Positions 26,756-34,997 of a stretch of DNA of 51,280 bases are shown piece by piece; positions within the stretch are counted from its first letter, which is position 1; the number at the start of each line of letters is the position of its first letter. The stretch is taken from NCBI GenBank assembly GCA_029062005.1, contig JAIDQZ010000118.1:1-51280 (forward strand). The letters are read 5' to 3'. A model generated the notes under the pieces. It was not told where the DNA came from. It saw only the letters and a program-made list of their open reading frames with translations, and ran no database searches. The stretch is from Muribaculaceae bacterium. GTDB taxonomy: Bacteria; Bacteroidota; Bacteroidia; Bacteroidales; Muribaculaceae. The translations under genes and the position numbers were made by a program.

Positions 26756-28591
26756 ATGAAAAAAATTTTACTTTCCTTACTGCTTGGCGCCGCTGCCGTT
26801 GGCGGAGTTCAGGCTTCGACTTTCAATTTCTCATATGTCAATGGCGTAACAAATTATATAGGTATGCAAGCTGCTGAGACATATGATGTGGCTGTTTTCT
26901 TTCCCGGTGAGATCTTTGAAGGCTACCGCATAAAGAAAATGAGTGCGAATGTCAATGCGAATTATGGGGTGGATGGCTATAAGTCTCCATCCATGTGGCT
27001 TTCCGGCAGTCTTGATCTGGACGGCAATATGTTTACCCCCGGCATTGCTTCCTATGATGTCAGCATTGAGTCTGACGGAAATTTCTCCACCACTCTGTCT
27101 GAGGATTATGTCATTCCTGCAGAAGGGGTGTATGCTGGTTACACTGTGACTGTAGCCACATTAAACAATGGCACTGCCTATCCGATCGGAATGGATAACT
27201 GCGTAAGTTCAGATGCTTTCTTTTGCCGTACTGACAAGACTCTGCCGGAATGGGAAAATATCGCATCTCAGATGGACTGTGGATGCGCTATGACATTTGT
27301 TCTTGAAAATGATGACGTGTCTCCCAATTCTGTGACCATATCTTCAATTCCCAATCCATTGTATATGGAGATAGGAAAGACGGCAAGCATCAATTTAGGT
27401 CTTGCTTCCTTCTCTTCAGAACCTGTCACATCTGTCGATGTTGACTATAACATTGAGGGGCAGTCCGGCTCTTGTCATTTCGATCTGCTCAAGGCTGTGC
27501 CGGCCGGACTCAATAAAGAGTTTGAAGTTACACTTGAACTTCCTGCCATCGACCATAAGTTTGCAGGAAATTATAGCTTTACCGTCTCTAAGGTTAACGG
27601 GATGCCAAATGATTCGAAAAAGAACACAAAGGAAATTTACGTTGCTTCTTTTTCAAATGTACCCGTACATCAGACCTTGATTGAGGAGTATACAGGTACA
27701 TGGTGTCAGTGGTGTACCGGCGGATATGCGATGCTCGAATATATCAAGAAAAATGAACCGGATTTCGTGGTGGCGGCATATCATGACAATGATGCGATGC
27801 AGGTGACCTCAGTATATCCGTCAACACCCAAGGGGTATCCATGTGTTTATCTCGACAGGTATTATTGCGTGGATCCGTTGTCCGGAACAAACCGGTATAC
27901 AGGAATCGCTCCTTTGGTTCAGGATGTCAGGGCGCTCAATTCCCAGGTGACACCTTGGGGCATAGAGGTATCTCATGAATGGGACGGCGATACCCTTGTG
28001 GCAAATGCAAAGGTGTGGAACGTACTCGGCGTTGAAAACGGCGATTATCGGATCGCATACATACTTGTGGCTGATGGACTCAGCGGCACTACATCAAGCT
28101 GGGTTCAGAGCAATGGATATTACAATATATTGCCGAATGCAAACTACGTGGATGAACTTAAGCAGTTCTGCCGAGGCGGTAAATATGGTAAATCTTACGT
28201 GGCCGGTCTTGTTTTCAACGATGTCGTTGTGTCGACTACCGGTATATATGGAGTACAAGGTAGCATCCCCGCCAATCTTGAGGAAGAAGAGATTGTGGCA
28301 CACAGTATTTCTTTCGACATATCAAGTATCAAGTCTTCACTGATTCCCGACAGAAACAAACTCCGTGTGATTGCGGCAGTGGTTGATGGCAACGGATTTG
28401 TAGTCAACTGTGTGAAGAATGAAGTCAATGACTATGGGTCATCCGCCGGTGTCGAAGGCATCAATGCTTTTGATTCAGAGCTTCCGGTGGAATACTACAA
28501 CCTCAGCGGTGTGAAAGTAGACAATCCTGCCAATGGAATATTCATCCGCCGACAGGGTTCGAAAACCGAGAAGGTCTTCCTGAAGGACTAA
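26756..28591 (+). CDS. Omp28-like secreted protein with a CxxC motif and sorting-like tail (copy 1)
   Basis: The protein has 611 residues starting at MKKILLSLLLGAAAVGGVQA, a signal peptide. The N-terminal half is beta-rich. A thioredoxin-like segment follows, LIEEYTGTWCQWCTGGYAMLEYI, with C317 and C320, in the manner of Omp28-related proteins. The C-terminus (YYNLSGVKVDNPANGIFIRR, then EKVFLKD) matches the type IX-like tails of gut Bacteroidales. A paralog with the same layout follows 168 bases downstream. It may be a redox or structural protein at the surface; the substrate is unknown. Confidence 0.78.
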   Translation: MKKILLSLLLGAAAVGGVQASTFNFSYVNGVTNYIGMQAAETYDVAVFFPGEIFEGYRIKKMSANVNANYGVDGYKSPSMWLSGSLDLDGNMFTPGIASYDVSIESDGNFSTTLSEDYVIPAEGVYAGYTVTVATLNNGTAYPIGMDNCVSSDAFFCRTDKTLPEWENIASQMDCGCAMTFVLENDDVSPNSVTISSIPNPLYMEIGKTASINLGLASFSSEPVTSVDVDYNIEGQSGSCHFDLLKAVPAGLNKEFEVTLELPAIDHKFAGNYSFTVSKVNGMPNDSKKNTKEIYVASFSNVPVHQTLIEEYTGTWCQWCTGGYAMLEYIKKNEPDFVVAAYHDNDAMQVTSVYPSTPKGYPCVYLDRYYCVDPLSGTNRYTGIAPLVQDVRALNSQVTPWGIEVSHEWDGDTLVANAKVWNVLGVENGDYRIAYILVADGLSGTTSSWVQSNGYYNILPNANYVDELKQFCRGGKYGKSYVAGLVFNDVVVSTTGIYGVQGSIPANLEEEEIVAHSISFDISSIKSSLIPDRNKLRVIAAVVDGNGFVVNCVKNEVNDYGSSAGVEGINAFDSELPVEYYNLSGVKVDNPANGIFIRRQGSKTEKVFLKD

Positions 28592-28604
28592 AATTAACAA
28601 AAGA

Positions 28605-28702
28605 CATACTCTGCATGAGTCCGTGTACTGACTTAAGACCTCATCTCATAAAATTTCATAGCCCCTGGGGTCTAAATGCGGGTACGGTCTATGCAGAGTG
28701 TG
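28605..28702. repeat. nested palindromic element (copy A)
   Basis: An outer inverted repeat, ACTCTGCAT (28608-28616) with ATGCAGAGT (28691-28699), encloses a 38-base core at 28635-28672. The core itself begins AGACC and ends GGTCT. It matches the core at 51026-51063 at 35 of 38 positions, but the outer stems of the two copies differ in sequence. The element lies between the two Omp28-like genes. Confidence 0.75.
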
Positions 28703-28759
28703 CAATAAAGTGATAGAGCGGTTTATTGATAAAAATAAACAGCCTGGATAAATAATACA

Positions 28760-30634
28760 ATGATAAAAATGAAGAGATTCTTATTTGCCGCTATGTTGGG
28801 CGGAGCCCTGCTTTGCAACGCGGAAACCGTGACATCCTCCTTTTCCTATATTGACGGTGTCGAGGATTACTTTGGAATGGGATCAAAATATAAGATCGAA
28901 GTTTATGACGTGGCTATTCGGCTTCCCGGAGATGTGTTTGAAGGATATAAGATAAAGGAGATCAAGATGCCTGTGCGCAGTATCTCAGGCATTGAAAATT
29001 ACGGCGAATCCAAGGTGTGGCTTTCTTCCGATCTTTTTGCTACATCTAATATAAATGACCCTGATCTGGGTATATATGATGCTGCAATCTCTATGGTCGG
29101 CGATGAGGCTGTGCTTGCGGGCACTTTGCCGGAATCATATACAATCGGTGCCGATGGCGTATATGTCGGAGTAAGCATTGGTGTCCTTGCGTCTGATGAT
29201 AGTACAGACTATCCTATATCATTGGGAGCATCCGACTACAGTGAATCATTCTGGCTTCATATACCGTCATATCAGAAGTATTATAGCTGGACAAATGGGT
29301 TCAGGATGTTCGGTTATGGATGTGGAATTTCCGTGATCCTTGAGAAAGAGGATATGCCTGCTGTTGCGGTTAAGGTCGCGGATGCCCCTGCCAACGTTTA
29401 TATGGAACTGGATGCTTCAAAAACGGTTGATCTCACTCTTTCTGCAGTGGGTTCGCAATCCGTGTCTTCTGTCGATTTTGAATATTCTCTCGGAGGAAAG
29501 TCTTATTCATATCACTATGACCTTGAAGAGCCTGTCGCAGGTGGTGTCATTGGAAAACAATTTAGCGTAAGCCTGGAGATTCCTGCCCAGAGCAGACTTT
29601 CTTCAGAGACAGTGGAATTCAAGGTTGTGAAAGTAAATGGCGAGGATAATCCGTATATTGATTATTCGGCTAATACTTTTGTGAATATACTGAAGATGAT
29701 TCCGGTGCATCAGGTTTTGTTTGAAGAGTTTACAAGTACCGGATGTCAGTATTGCACTCGGGGATATGCGGCTCTTGCGTATATCAAGGAAAACTATCCG
29801 GATTTCGTGACAGCTTCATATCATACTAATTATAACAATGTGGACCCGATGAAGGTGGTTGCGAATTTTCCTGTTGCAGTAAATGGGTATCCGGCAGCCT
29901 CCATAGGCAGAAACGGCACATGTGATCCGTATTTCGGAAATCAAATTTACGACTCAAAGATACCGGTCGTAGATGAAATAATTGCCGCAAATTCTGTATT
30001 CACTCCTTGGAATATCAGTGTGTCACATACATGGGATTCGGATGATCATCTGACAGCGAAGGTGGATGCCTGCAACGTGCTTGGATATGAGAATGGCTTA
30101 TATAGGATAGCATATATTCTTGTTGCCGATGGCTTATCCGGGGAAGGCTCCGGATGGATTCAGAACAACGGATTCGGCACGACCATGCAAAACGACAGCT
30201 ATGTGGCTGAATTGAATGATTTCTGCAGAGGCGGAAAGTATGGTGCCTCGCGCATAGCAGGACTTGTGTTTGATGATGTTGTGATATCCGCACAGGGATA
30301 CAATGGAGTTCAGGGCAGCGTGCCTGTGAAGCTGGCTGCTTATGAGGAAATGTCGCATACCTTTACTTTTGATCTTTCCAAAGTAAAGTCTGAGATTCTT
30401 CCTGATAAGAATAAGCTCCGCATTATCGCCGCTCTGGTCGACAGCAATGGAAAAGTGCTAAACAGCGCAAAGAACGAGGTCAACGACTATACTGGCGCTG
30501 GAGTGGAGTCGGTAGCCGAATCAAATGCACAGGTGGAATACTTCAATCTTAATGGCGTGAAGGTGTCTGAACCATCTCAGGGCATCTATATCCGCCGGCA
30601 AGGTGGAAAAACAGAAAAAGTCGTGATTCGATAA
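28760..30634 (+). CDS. Omp28-like secreted protein with a CxxC motif and sorting-like tail (copy 2)
   Basis: The protein has 624 residues and the same layout as its neighbour: signal peptide, beta-rich N-terminal half, and a CxxC segment (VLFEEFTSTGCQYCTRGYAAL, C329 and C332). A shared block (YRIAYILVADGLSG, then CRGGKYG) and a C-terminal tail (YFNLNGVKVSEPSQGIYIRR, EKVVIR) follow. Shared motifs along the whole length indicate a tandem duplication with substantial divergence. The tryptophan before the first cysteine of copy 1 is glycine here, which could change the redox potential. An ATG at 28769 is an alternative start. Confidence 0.78.
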   Translation: MIKMKRFLFAAMLGGALLCNAETVTSSFSYIDGVEDYFGMGSKYKIEVYDVAIRLPGDVFEGYKIKEIKMPVRSISGIENYGESKVWLSSDLFATSNINDPDLGIYDAAISMVGDEAVLAGTLPESYTIGADGVYVGVSIGVLASDDSTDYPISLGASDYSESFWLHIPSYQKYYSWTNGFRMFGYGCGISVILEKEDMPAVAVKVADAPANVYMELDASKTVDLTLSAVGSQSVSSVDFEYSLGGKSYSYHYDLEEPVAGGVIGKQFSVSLEIPAQSRLSSETVEFKVVKVNGEDNPYIDYSANTFVNILKMIPVHQVLFEEFTSTGCQYCTRGYAALAYIKENYPDFVTASYHTNYNNVDPMKVVANFPVAVNGYPAASIGRNGTCDPYFGNQIYDSKIPVVDEIIAANSVFTPWNISVSHTWDSDDHLTAKVDACNVLGYENGLYRIAYILVADGLSGEGSGWIQNNGFGTTMQNDSYVAELNDFCRGGKYGASRIAGLVFDDVVISAQGYNGVQGSVPVKLAAYEEMSHTFTFDLSKVKSEILPDKNKLRIIAALVDSNGKVLNSAKNEVNDYTGAGVESVAESNAQVEYFNLNGVKVSEPSQGIYIRRQGGKTEKVVIR

Positions 30635-30641
30635 TTGATAG

Positions 30642-30715
30642 CCGGAAGTATTTCCGGTTGGTCTCAGCATATGATGATAAACTTTTGTAAGGAGGACGGT
30701 TTTATACCGTCCTCC
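30642..30715 (+). terminator. two hairpins ending the Omp28-like transcript
   Basis: CCGGAA/TTCCGG (30642-30657) is followed by a stronger hairpin, GGAGGACGG/CCGTCCTCC (30691-30715), with a perfect 9-base stem and 7-base loop, then GATTATTTT. The second is a good terminator candidate. Confidence 0.75.
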
Positions 30716-30735
30716 GATTATTTTAATGAAAAAAT

Positions 30736-30767
30736 CTTGTGGATTTCGGAAATTATTTGTATTTTTG
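30736..30767 (+). promoter_or_regulatory. promoter of the RluB-type gene
   Basis: CTTG (30736-30739, one mismatch to TTTG), 20 bases, then TATTTTTG (30760-30767). The leader to the ATG at 30879 is about 105 bases and includes an upstream ATG at 30827 in another frame. Confidence 0.65.
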
Positions 30768-30878
30768 CATCGCAATTGCATCATTTGGCAACAACTATAA
30801 AAAGCAACACGTAAATCAACGGCGACATGGAAAATGGCAGCGATGTCATGCGCCAATATTTAAACACATTATATTCCA

Positions 30879-32312
30879 ATGGAAGAAAAGAAACCCAAGA
30901 GACCAAGAATCGGAGCTATTCCTACCTCTTCAGAAAACATGGAAAACAAAGACCAGTATTTCCAGTCAAAACCTTATAAAGGCTCTGAACGTCCGGATTT
31001 TGCCCAGCGTGGATTCCAGCCCAGACCCCGCCAGAATTACCAGAACAGTTATTCCAACAACTATCATAACAGGGAAGAGGCTGGATACGGCCGTCAGCAG
31101 CGTCCCTCTTTCCAGCAGCGTCCAAACTCCTACAACAGGAACTATCAGAATAATGTGAATTCTGAGGATGCATATAAAAGATACAATTCCGATCCTGAAT
31201 CGCAGGCTGTATCATCTGAAAATTCATATCGTCAGCCTTCTTCCGAATCAGTATATCAGCAGCATAACCGACAGAACGGCTACGGAAGACAGAATAACTA
31301 CGGCATGCAGCAGAAGCGTCAGAACAACTTCAACCGTCAGGGTGGCTACGGCAGCCGTCAAGGTGGTCGTCCCGGTGGATATCAGCAGCACTCCAACAAC
31401 GGCTATAACCGTCAGAATGGCGGACAGCAGAACGGTTATCAGAACCGTCAGAACGGCTACGGCCGTCCCGGTGGTAATCAGCAGGGCGGATATCAAAAGC
31501 GCCAGGGTGGTTTCCAGAAAACGCAGAAGCCGGGAATGAAATTTACTCCGCGTCCGCGCCAGATCGACTACATAATCGATGATATCGATCCGAACGAACC
31601 GATACGCCTCAATAAGTATATGGCGAACTCCGGGATTTGTTCACGCCGTGAAGCTGACGAGAAGATCGCTGCAGGTCTTGTCACTGTCAATGATGTCGTG
31701 GTCACAGAACTCGGTACAAAGATCAACCGTGATGATGTCGTGAAATGCGATGACAAGGTGGTGACGCCTGAGCGCAAATGTTATGTGCTTCTCAATAAGC
31801 CGAAGGATTGCGTCACAACAAGTGATGATCCCAACGGACGTATGACTGTGCTCGATGTCGTCAAAGGTGCCTGTCAGGAGCGCATATACCCTGTGGGCCG
31901 TCTCGACCGCAATACTACAGGAGTGTTGCTTCTTACCAATGACGGCGAACTTGCCTCCAAGCTGACTCATCCCAAGTTTGTGAAGAAAAAGATATATCAC
32001 GTGTGGACTGACAAGGATATCACCGAGGAAGACATGCAGCGTATAGCCGATGGGATTGAACTTGAAGACGGTGAGATCCATGCCGATGCCATTTCTTATG
32101 CGAATGATACCGATCGCAATCAGGCAGGTATTGAGATTCACAGCGGGCGTAACCGTATCGTGCGCCGCATTTTCGAACATCTTGGTTATAGGGTCACTAA
32201 GCTCGACCGAGTCTATTTTGCCGGCTTGACCAAGAAGAATCTTCCGAGAGGACGCTGGAGATATCTCACCCAGGAAGAAGTGAACTTCCTGCGTATGGGA
32301 TCATTCGAATGA
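30879..32312 (+). CDS. rRNA pseudouridine synthase (RsuA/RluB family) with a long disordered N-terminus
   Basis: The protein has 477 residues. Residues 1 to about 220 are low in complexity and rich in Q, N, G, R and Y, with repeated NGYGR, QNGYQNRQ and QGGYQKRQ units. An S4 RNA-binding domain follows (PIRLNKYMANSGICSRREAD). The catalytic domain has GRLDRNTTGVLLLTNDGELA, with the nucleophilic aspartate, and HSGRNRIVRRIFEHLGY. RluB-type enzymes modify 23S rRNA, RsuA 16S rRNA; the exact target is not resolved here. The N-terminal region resembles RNA-binding, condensate-forming tails, which is inference. Confidence 0.9.
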   Translation: MEEKKPKRPRIGAIPTSSENMENKDQYFQSKPYKGSERPDFAQRGFQPRPRQNYQNSYSNNYHNREEAGYGRQQRPSFQQRPNSYNRNYQNNVNSEDAYKRYNSDPESQAVSSENSYRQPSSESVYQQHNRQNGYGRQNNYGMQQKRQNNFNRQGGYGSRQGGRPGGYQQHSNNGYNRQNGGQQNGYQNRQNGYGRPGGNQQGGYQKRQGGFQKTQKPGMKFTPRPRQIDYIIDDIDPNEPIRLNKYMANSGICSRREADEKIAAGLVTVNDVVVTELGTKINRDDVVKCDDKVVTPERKCYVLLNKPKDCVTTSDDPNGRMTVLDVVKGACQERIYPVGRLDRNTTGVLLLTNDGELASKLTHPKFVKKKIYHVWTDKDITEEDMQRIADGIELEDGEIHADAISYANDTDRNQAGIEIHSGRNRIVRRIFEHLGYRVTKLDRVYFAGLTKKNLPRGRWRYLTQEEVNFLRMGSFE

Positions 32313-32320
32313 CAAGGACA

Positions 32321-32342
32321 GGGACGCGTCATGGCGTGTCCC
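32321..32342 (+). terminator. hairpin between the RluB-type gene and asnS
   Basis: GGGACGCG pairs with CGTGTCCC (8 pairs, one G-T) around a 6-base loop. No T run follows (CCGTAAATTATAA), so it may only attenuate readthrough into asnS. Confidence 0.5.
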
Positions 32343-32379
32343 CGTAAATTATAAAATATCGGACCAAACATAACATAAA

Positions 32380-33777
32380 ATGCAGAACATCAAACGCACA
32401 ACCGTAAAGGCTCTTCTTGCGGATCCCGATAAGTATATAGGATCGGAAGTCGATGTCAAAGGCTGGGTCCGTACCCGCCGCGGCAACAAGAACGTTGCAT
32501 TTATTGCTCTCAACGACGGCAGCTCAATCAAGAATGTGCAGATCGTAGTTGACTTCTCAAAGATACCGGAAGATTCACTCAAAGACGTGACAACAGGTGC
32601 CTCGATCCATGTCCAGGGTCAGGCTGTGGCGTCGCAGGGTAAGGGTCAGGTCATAGAGATTCAGGCAGACGAGATCGAGATATATGGCACAGCGAGTGCG
32701 ACAGAATATCCACTTCAGAAGAAAGGACACTCTCTTGAGTTTCTTCGTGAAATAGCTCACCTTCGCCCGCGCACCAATACTTTCGGTGCGGTGCTGCGTA
32801 TCCGTCACGCACTTGCTTATGCAATTCATAAATTCTTTAACGACAAAGGATTCTATTATTTCCATACTCCGCTTATCACAGCTTCAGACTGCGAAGGCGC
32901 AGGCGCTCAGTTTCAGGTGACGACACTTCCGCTTGAGGATCTTCCAAAGACGGAAGAAGGCAAGACCGATTATTCTCAGGATTTCTTCGGGAAAATGGCT
33001 TCCCTTACCGTGAGCGGTCAGCTTGAAGGTGAACTTGGAGCCACTGCGCTCGGATGTATCTACACGTTCGGACCCACCTTCCGTGCAGAAAACTCAAATA
33101 CTCCGCGTCATCTTTCCGAATTCTGGATGATTGAGCCGGAAATGGCTTTCTATGAGATAGAAGACAATATGGATCTGGCTGAAGAGTTCGTTAAGTTCTG
33201 TATTTCTTACGCTCTTGAGCATTGCCGCGATGACATAGAATTCCTTGCAGAGCATTTTGACAAGGATCTTATCGATCGTCTTAATTTTGTGATAAATAAT
33301 GATTTTGTTCGTCTTCCTTACACAGATGGTATCAAAATTCTTGAAGAAAGCGGCAAAAAGTTTGAGTTCCCCGTATATTGGGGAGTGGATCTTGCTTCCG
33401 AGCATGAACGCTATCTCGTGGAGCAGCACTTCAAGAAGCCGGTCATCCTCACTGATTATCCAAAGGAGATCAAGGCATTCTACATGAAGCTCAACGATGA
33501 CGGTAAGACAGTGCGTGCGATGGATGTGCTCTTCCCGAAGATCGGGGAGATTATAGGTGGAAGCCAGCGTGAAGAGAGCTATGATAAACTGAAGCAGCGT
33601 ATGACAGATCAAGGTCTTGAAGGTATGGACTGGTATCTTGACACCCGCAAGTTCGGAACCGTGCCTCACAGTGGTTTCGGTCTCGGCTTCGAGCGTCTGA
33701 TCCTTTTCGTGACCGGCATGCAGAATATCCGCGATGTAATTCCTTTCCCAAGATATCCGAATAACTGCGAATTCTGA
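32380..33777 (+). CDS. asnS: asparagine-tRNA ligase
   Basis: AsnRS charges tRNA-Asn. The protein has 465 residues: an N-terminal OB-fold anticodon-binding domain ([25 protein letters not shown]) and a class II catalytic domain. The motif 2 region [28 protein letters not shown] and motif 3 [15 protein letters not shown] are clear. The EAENSNT-type segment separates it from the related aspartyl and lysyl enzymes. The start is ATG at 32380. The DUF4105 gene follows after 2 bases. Confidence 0.96.
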   Translation: MQNIKRTTVKALLADPDKYIGSEVDVKGWVRTRRGNKNVAFIALNDGSSIKNVQIVVDFSKIPEDSLKDVTTGASIHVQGQAVASQGKGQVIEIQADEIEIYGTASATEYPLQKKGHSLEFLREIAHLRPRTNTFGAVLRIRHALAYAIHKFFNDKGFYYFHTPLITASDCEGAGAQFQVTTLPLEDLPKTEEGKTDYSQDFFGKMASLTVSGQLEGELGATALGCIYTFGPTFRAENSNTPRHLSEFWMIEPEMAFYEIEDNMDLAEEFVKFCISYALEHCRDDIEFLAEHFDKDLIDRLNFVINNDFVRLPYTDGIKILEESGKKFEFPVYWGVDLASEHERYLVEQHFKKPVILTDYPKEIKAFYMKLNDDGKTVRAMDVLFPKIGEIIGGSQREESYDKLKQRMTDQGLEGMDWYLDTRKFGTVPHSGFGLGFERLILFVTGMQNIRDVIPFPRYPNNCEF

Positions 33778-33779
33778 GA

Positions 33780-34997
33780 ATGCGCCGTCTGATCTGGATA
33801 TTGGCAATGATTTTTTACCTCTCCTGCGGCGTGATTGCCCAGGAGAGGACCGATTCTGTCTCTTCTGCCGAACGCGGGAGAGACCTTGTTGTGAGTATAG
33901 TGACCTGTGCGCCCGGTCCGGACGTGTATGAACTATGCGGGCACGCAGCGTTGCGTATTCGTGACGAAAAGATGGATTCGATATGGAACTATGGAATCTT
34001 TGATTTTACTTCCCCGAACTTCATCTATAGATTTTGCAAAGGTGAGACCGACTATATGGTCTATGGCTATCGTTTCAGCCAGTTCATGCCTGTATATGTC
34101 ATGCGCGGATCCCGTGTCACTGAACAGGTTCTGAATCTTTCGCAGGAGGAAGCGGAAGGGTTGAGGAGAATGCTTCAGACAGAGTCACTTCCCGAAAACA
34201 GGATATACCGATACAACTATGTGCGCGACAATTGCGCCACACGTCCTTGGAAAAGAGTGACACAAGCTGTGGAAAGGGAGATATGTCTCCCGGATACTGT
34301 CTATTTCCCTACATTCAGGGCTGAAATGAGACATTTTCACCGCAATTATCCGTGGTATCAGTTCGGTATTGATCTTGTGCTTGGCAGTGGTCTTGACTTT
34401 CCTCTTGAGGAAGATCAGGATATTTTTGCTCCTCCTGTGCTCGCCGCAAAGCTTGCTGAAGCTACGGTGGGAGGTGCTCCTCTTGTCAAGGAGACCAACG
34501 TGATATTTCCCGGATTCGCCGACGCAACGCTCCCTCCTACGCCATGGTATCTCACTCCTATGGCAGCCGGAGTTCTCATGCTCATGCTGAGTATTGGCAC
34601 GGTTTTTGCTTACGTTATAAAGAATAAGCTATGGAAATGGTGGATATCCATATATTATTTCGTGGCTGGAATCGCAGGATGCATAGTCACATTTCTTGTA
34701 TTCTTTTCAGAGCATGAGGCAACTTCGCCAAATGTGCTGATATTCTGGCTTAATCCGTTTCAGCTTGTGATTGCTGCCGGAATCTGGATGCGTTCGTGGC
34801 GTGTTCCGCTGAATATAATGGCTGTCTGCAACATTGTGTCAGCAGTTGCGTTGCCTGCTCTTTGGATTACTCCTGCCGTATCGCAGGTGGCGAATCCGGC
34901 GGTCTGGCCTATGCTTGAATCCACTCTGCTGTTAGCATCAACGATACTGTGCTATACAGGTGTGATAAAATTAAAAAAGGAAAAAAGAAATGAATAG
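33780..34997 (+). CDS. DUF4105 (Lnb N-terminal periplasmic domain) membrane protein
   Basis: The protein has 405 residues with a signal peptide (ILAMIFYLSCGVIAQ). The DUF4105 domain (about residues 35-225) carries VSIVTCAPGPDVYELCGHAALRI, WNYGIFDF and YNYVRDNCATRPW. The conserved histidine, cysteine and asparagine pattern suggests a papain-like or NlpC/P60-type fold, which is inference. About five membrane segments follow in the C-terminal half. It begins 2 bases after asnS and overlaps the next gene by 8 bases, so these genes form one unit. Confidence 0.85.
   Translation: MRRLIWILAMIFYLSCGVIAQERTDSVSSAERGRDLVVSIVTCAPGPDVYELCGHAALRIRDEKMDSIWNYGIFDFTSPNFIYRFCKGETDYMVYGYRFSQFMPVYVMRGSRVTEQVLNLSQEEAEGLRRMLQTESLPENRIYRYNYVRDNCATRPWKRVTQAVEREICLPDTVYFPTFRAEMRHFHRNYPWYQFGIDLVLGSGLDFPLEEDQDIFAPPVLAAKLAEATVGGAPLVKETNVIFPGFADATLPPTPWYLTPMAAGVLMLMLSIGTVFAYVIKNKLWKWWISIYYFVAGIAGCIVTFLVFFSEHEATSPNVLIFWLNPFQLVIAAGIWMRSWRVPLNIMAVCNIVSAVALPALWITPAVSQVANPAVWPMLESTLLLASTILCYTGVIKLKKEKRNE

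Noticed and set aside
30827..30979. A 50-codon frame beginning in the leader of the RluB-type gene and overlapping its start
   Set aside because: It lacks any recognisable protein character, and its overlap with the coding frame of a real gene explains most of its length. It could still be a leader peptide, but nothing supports it.
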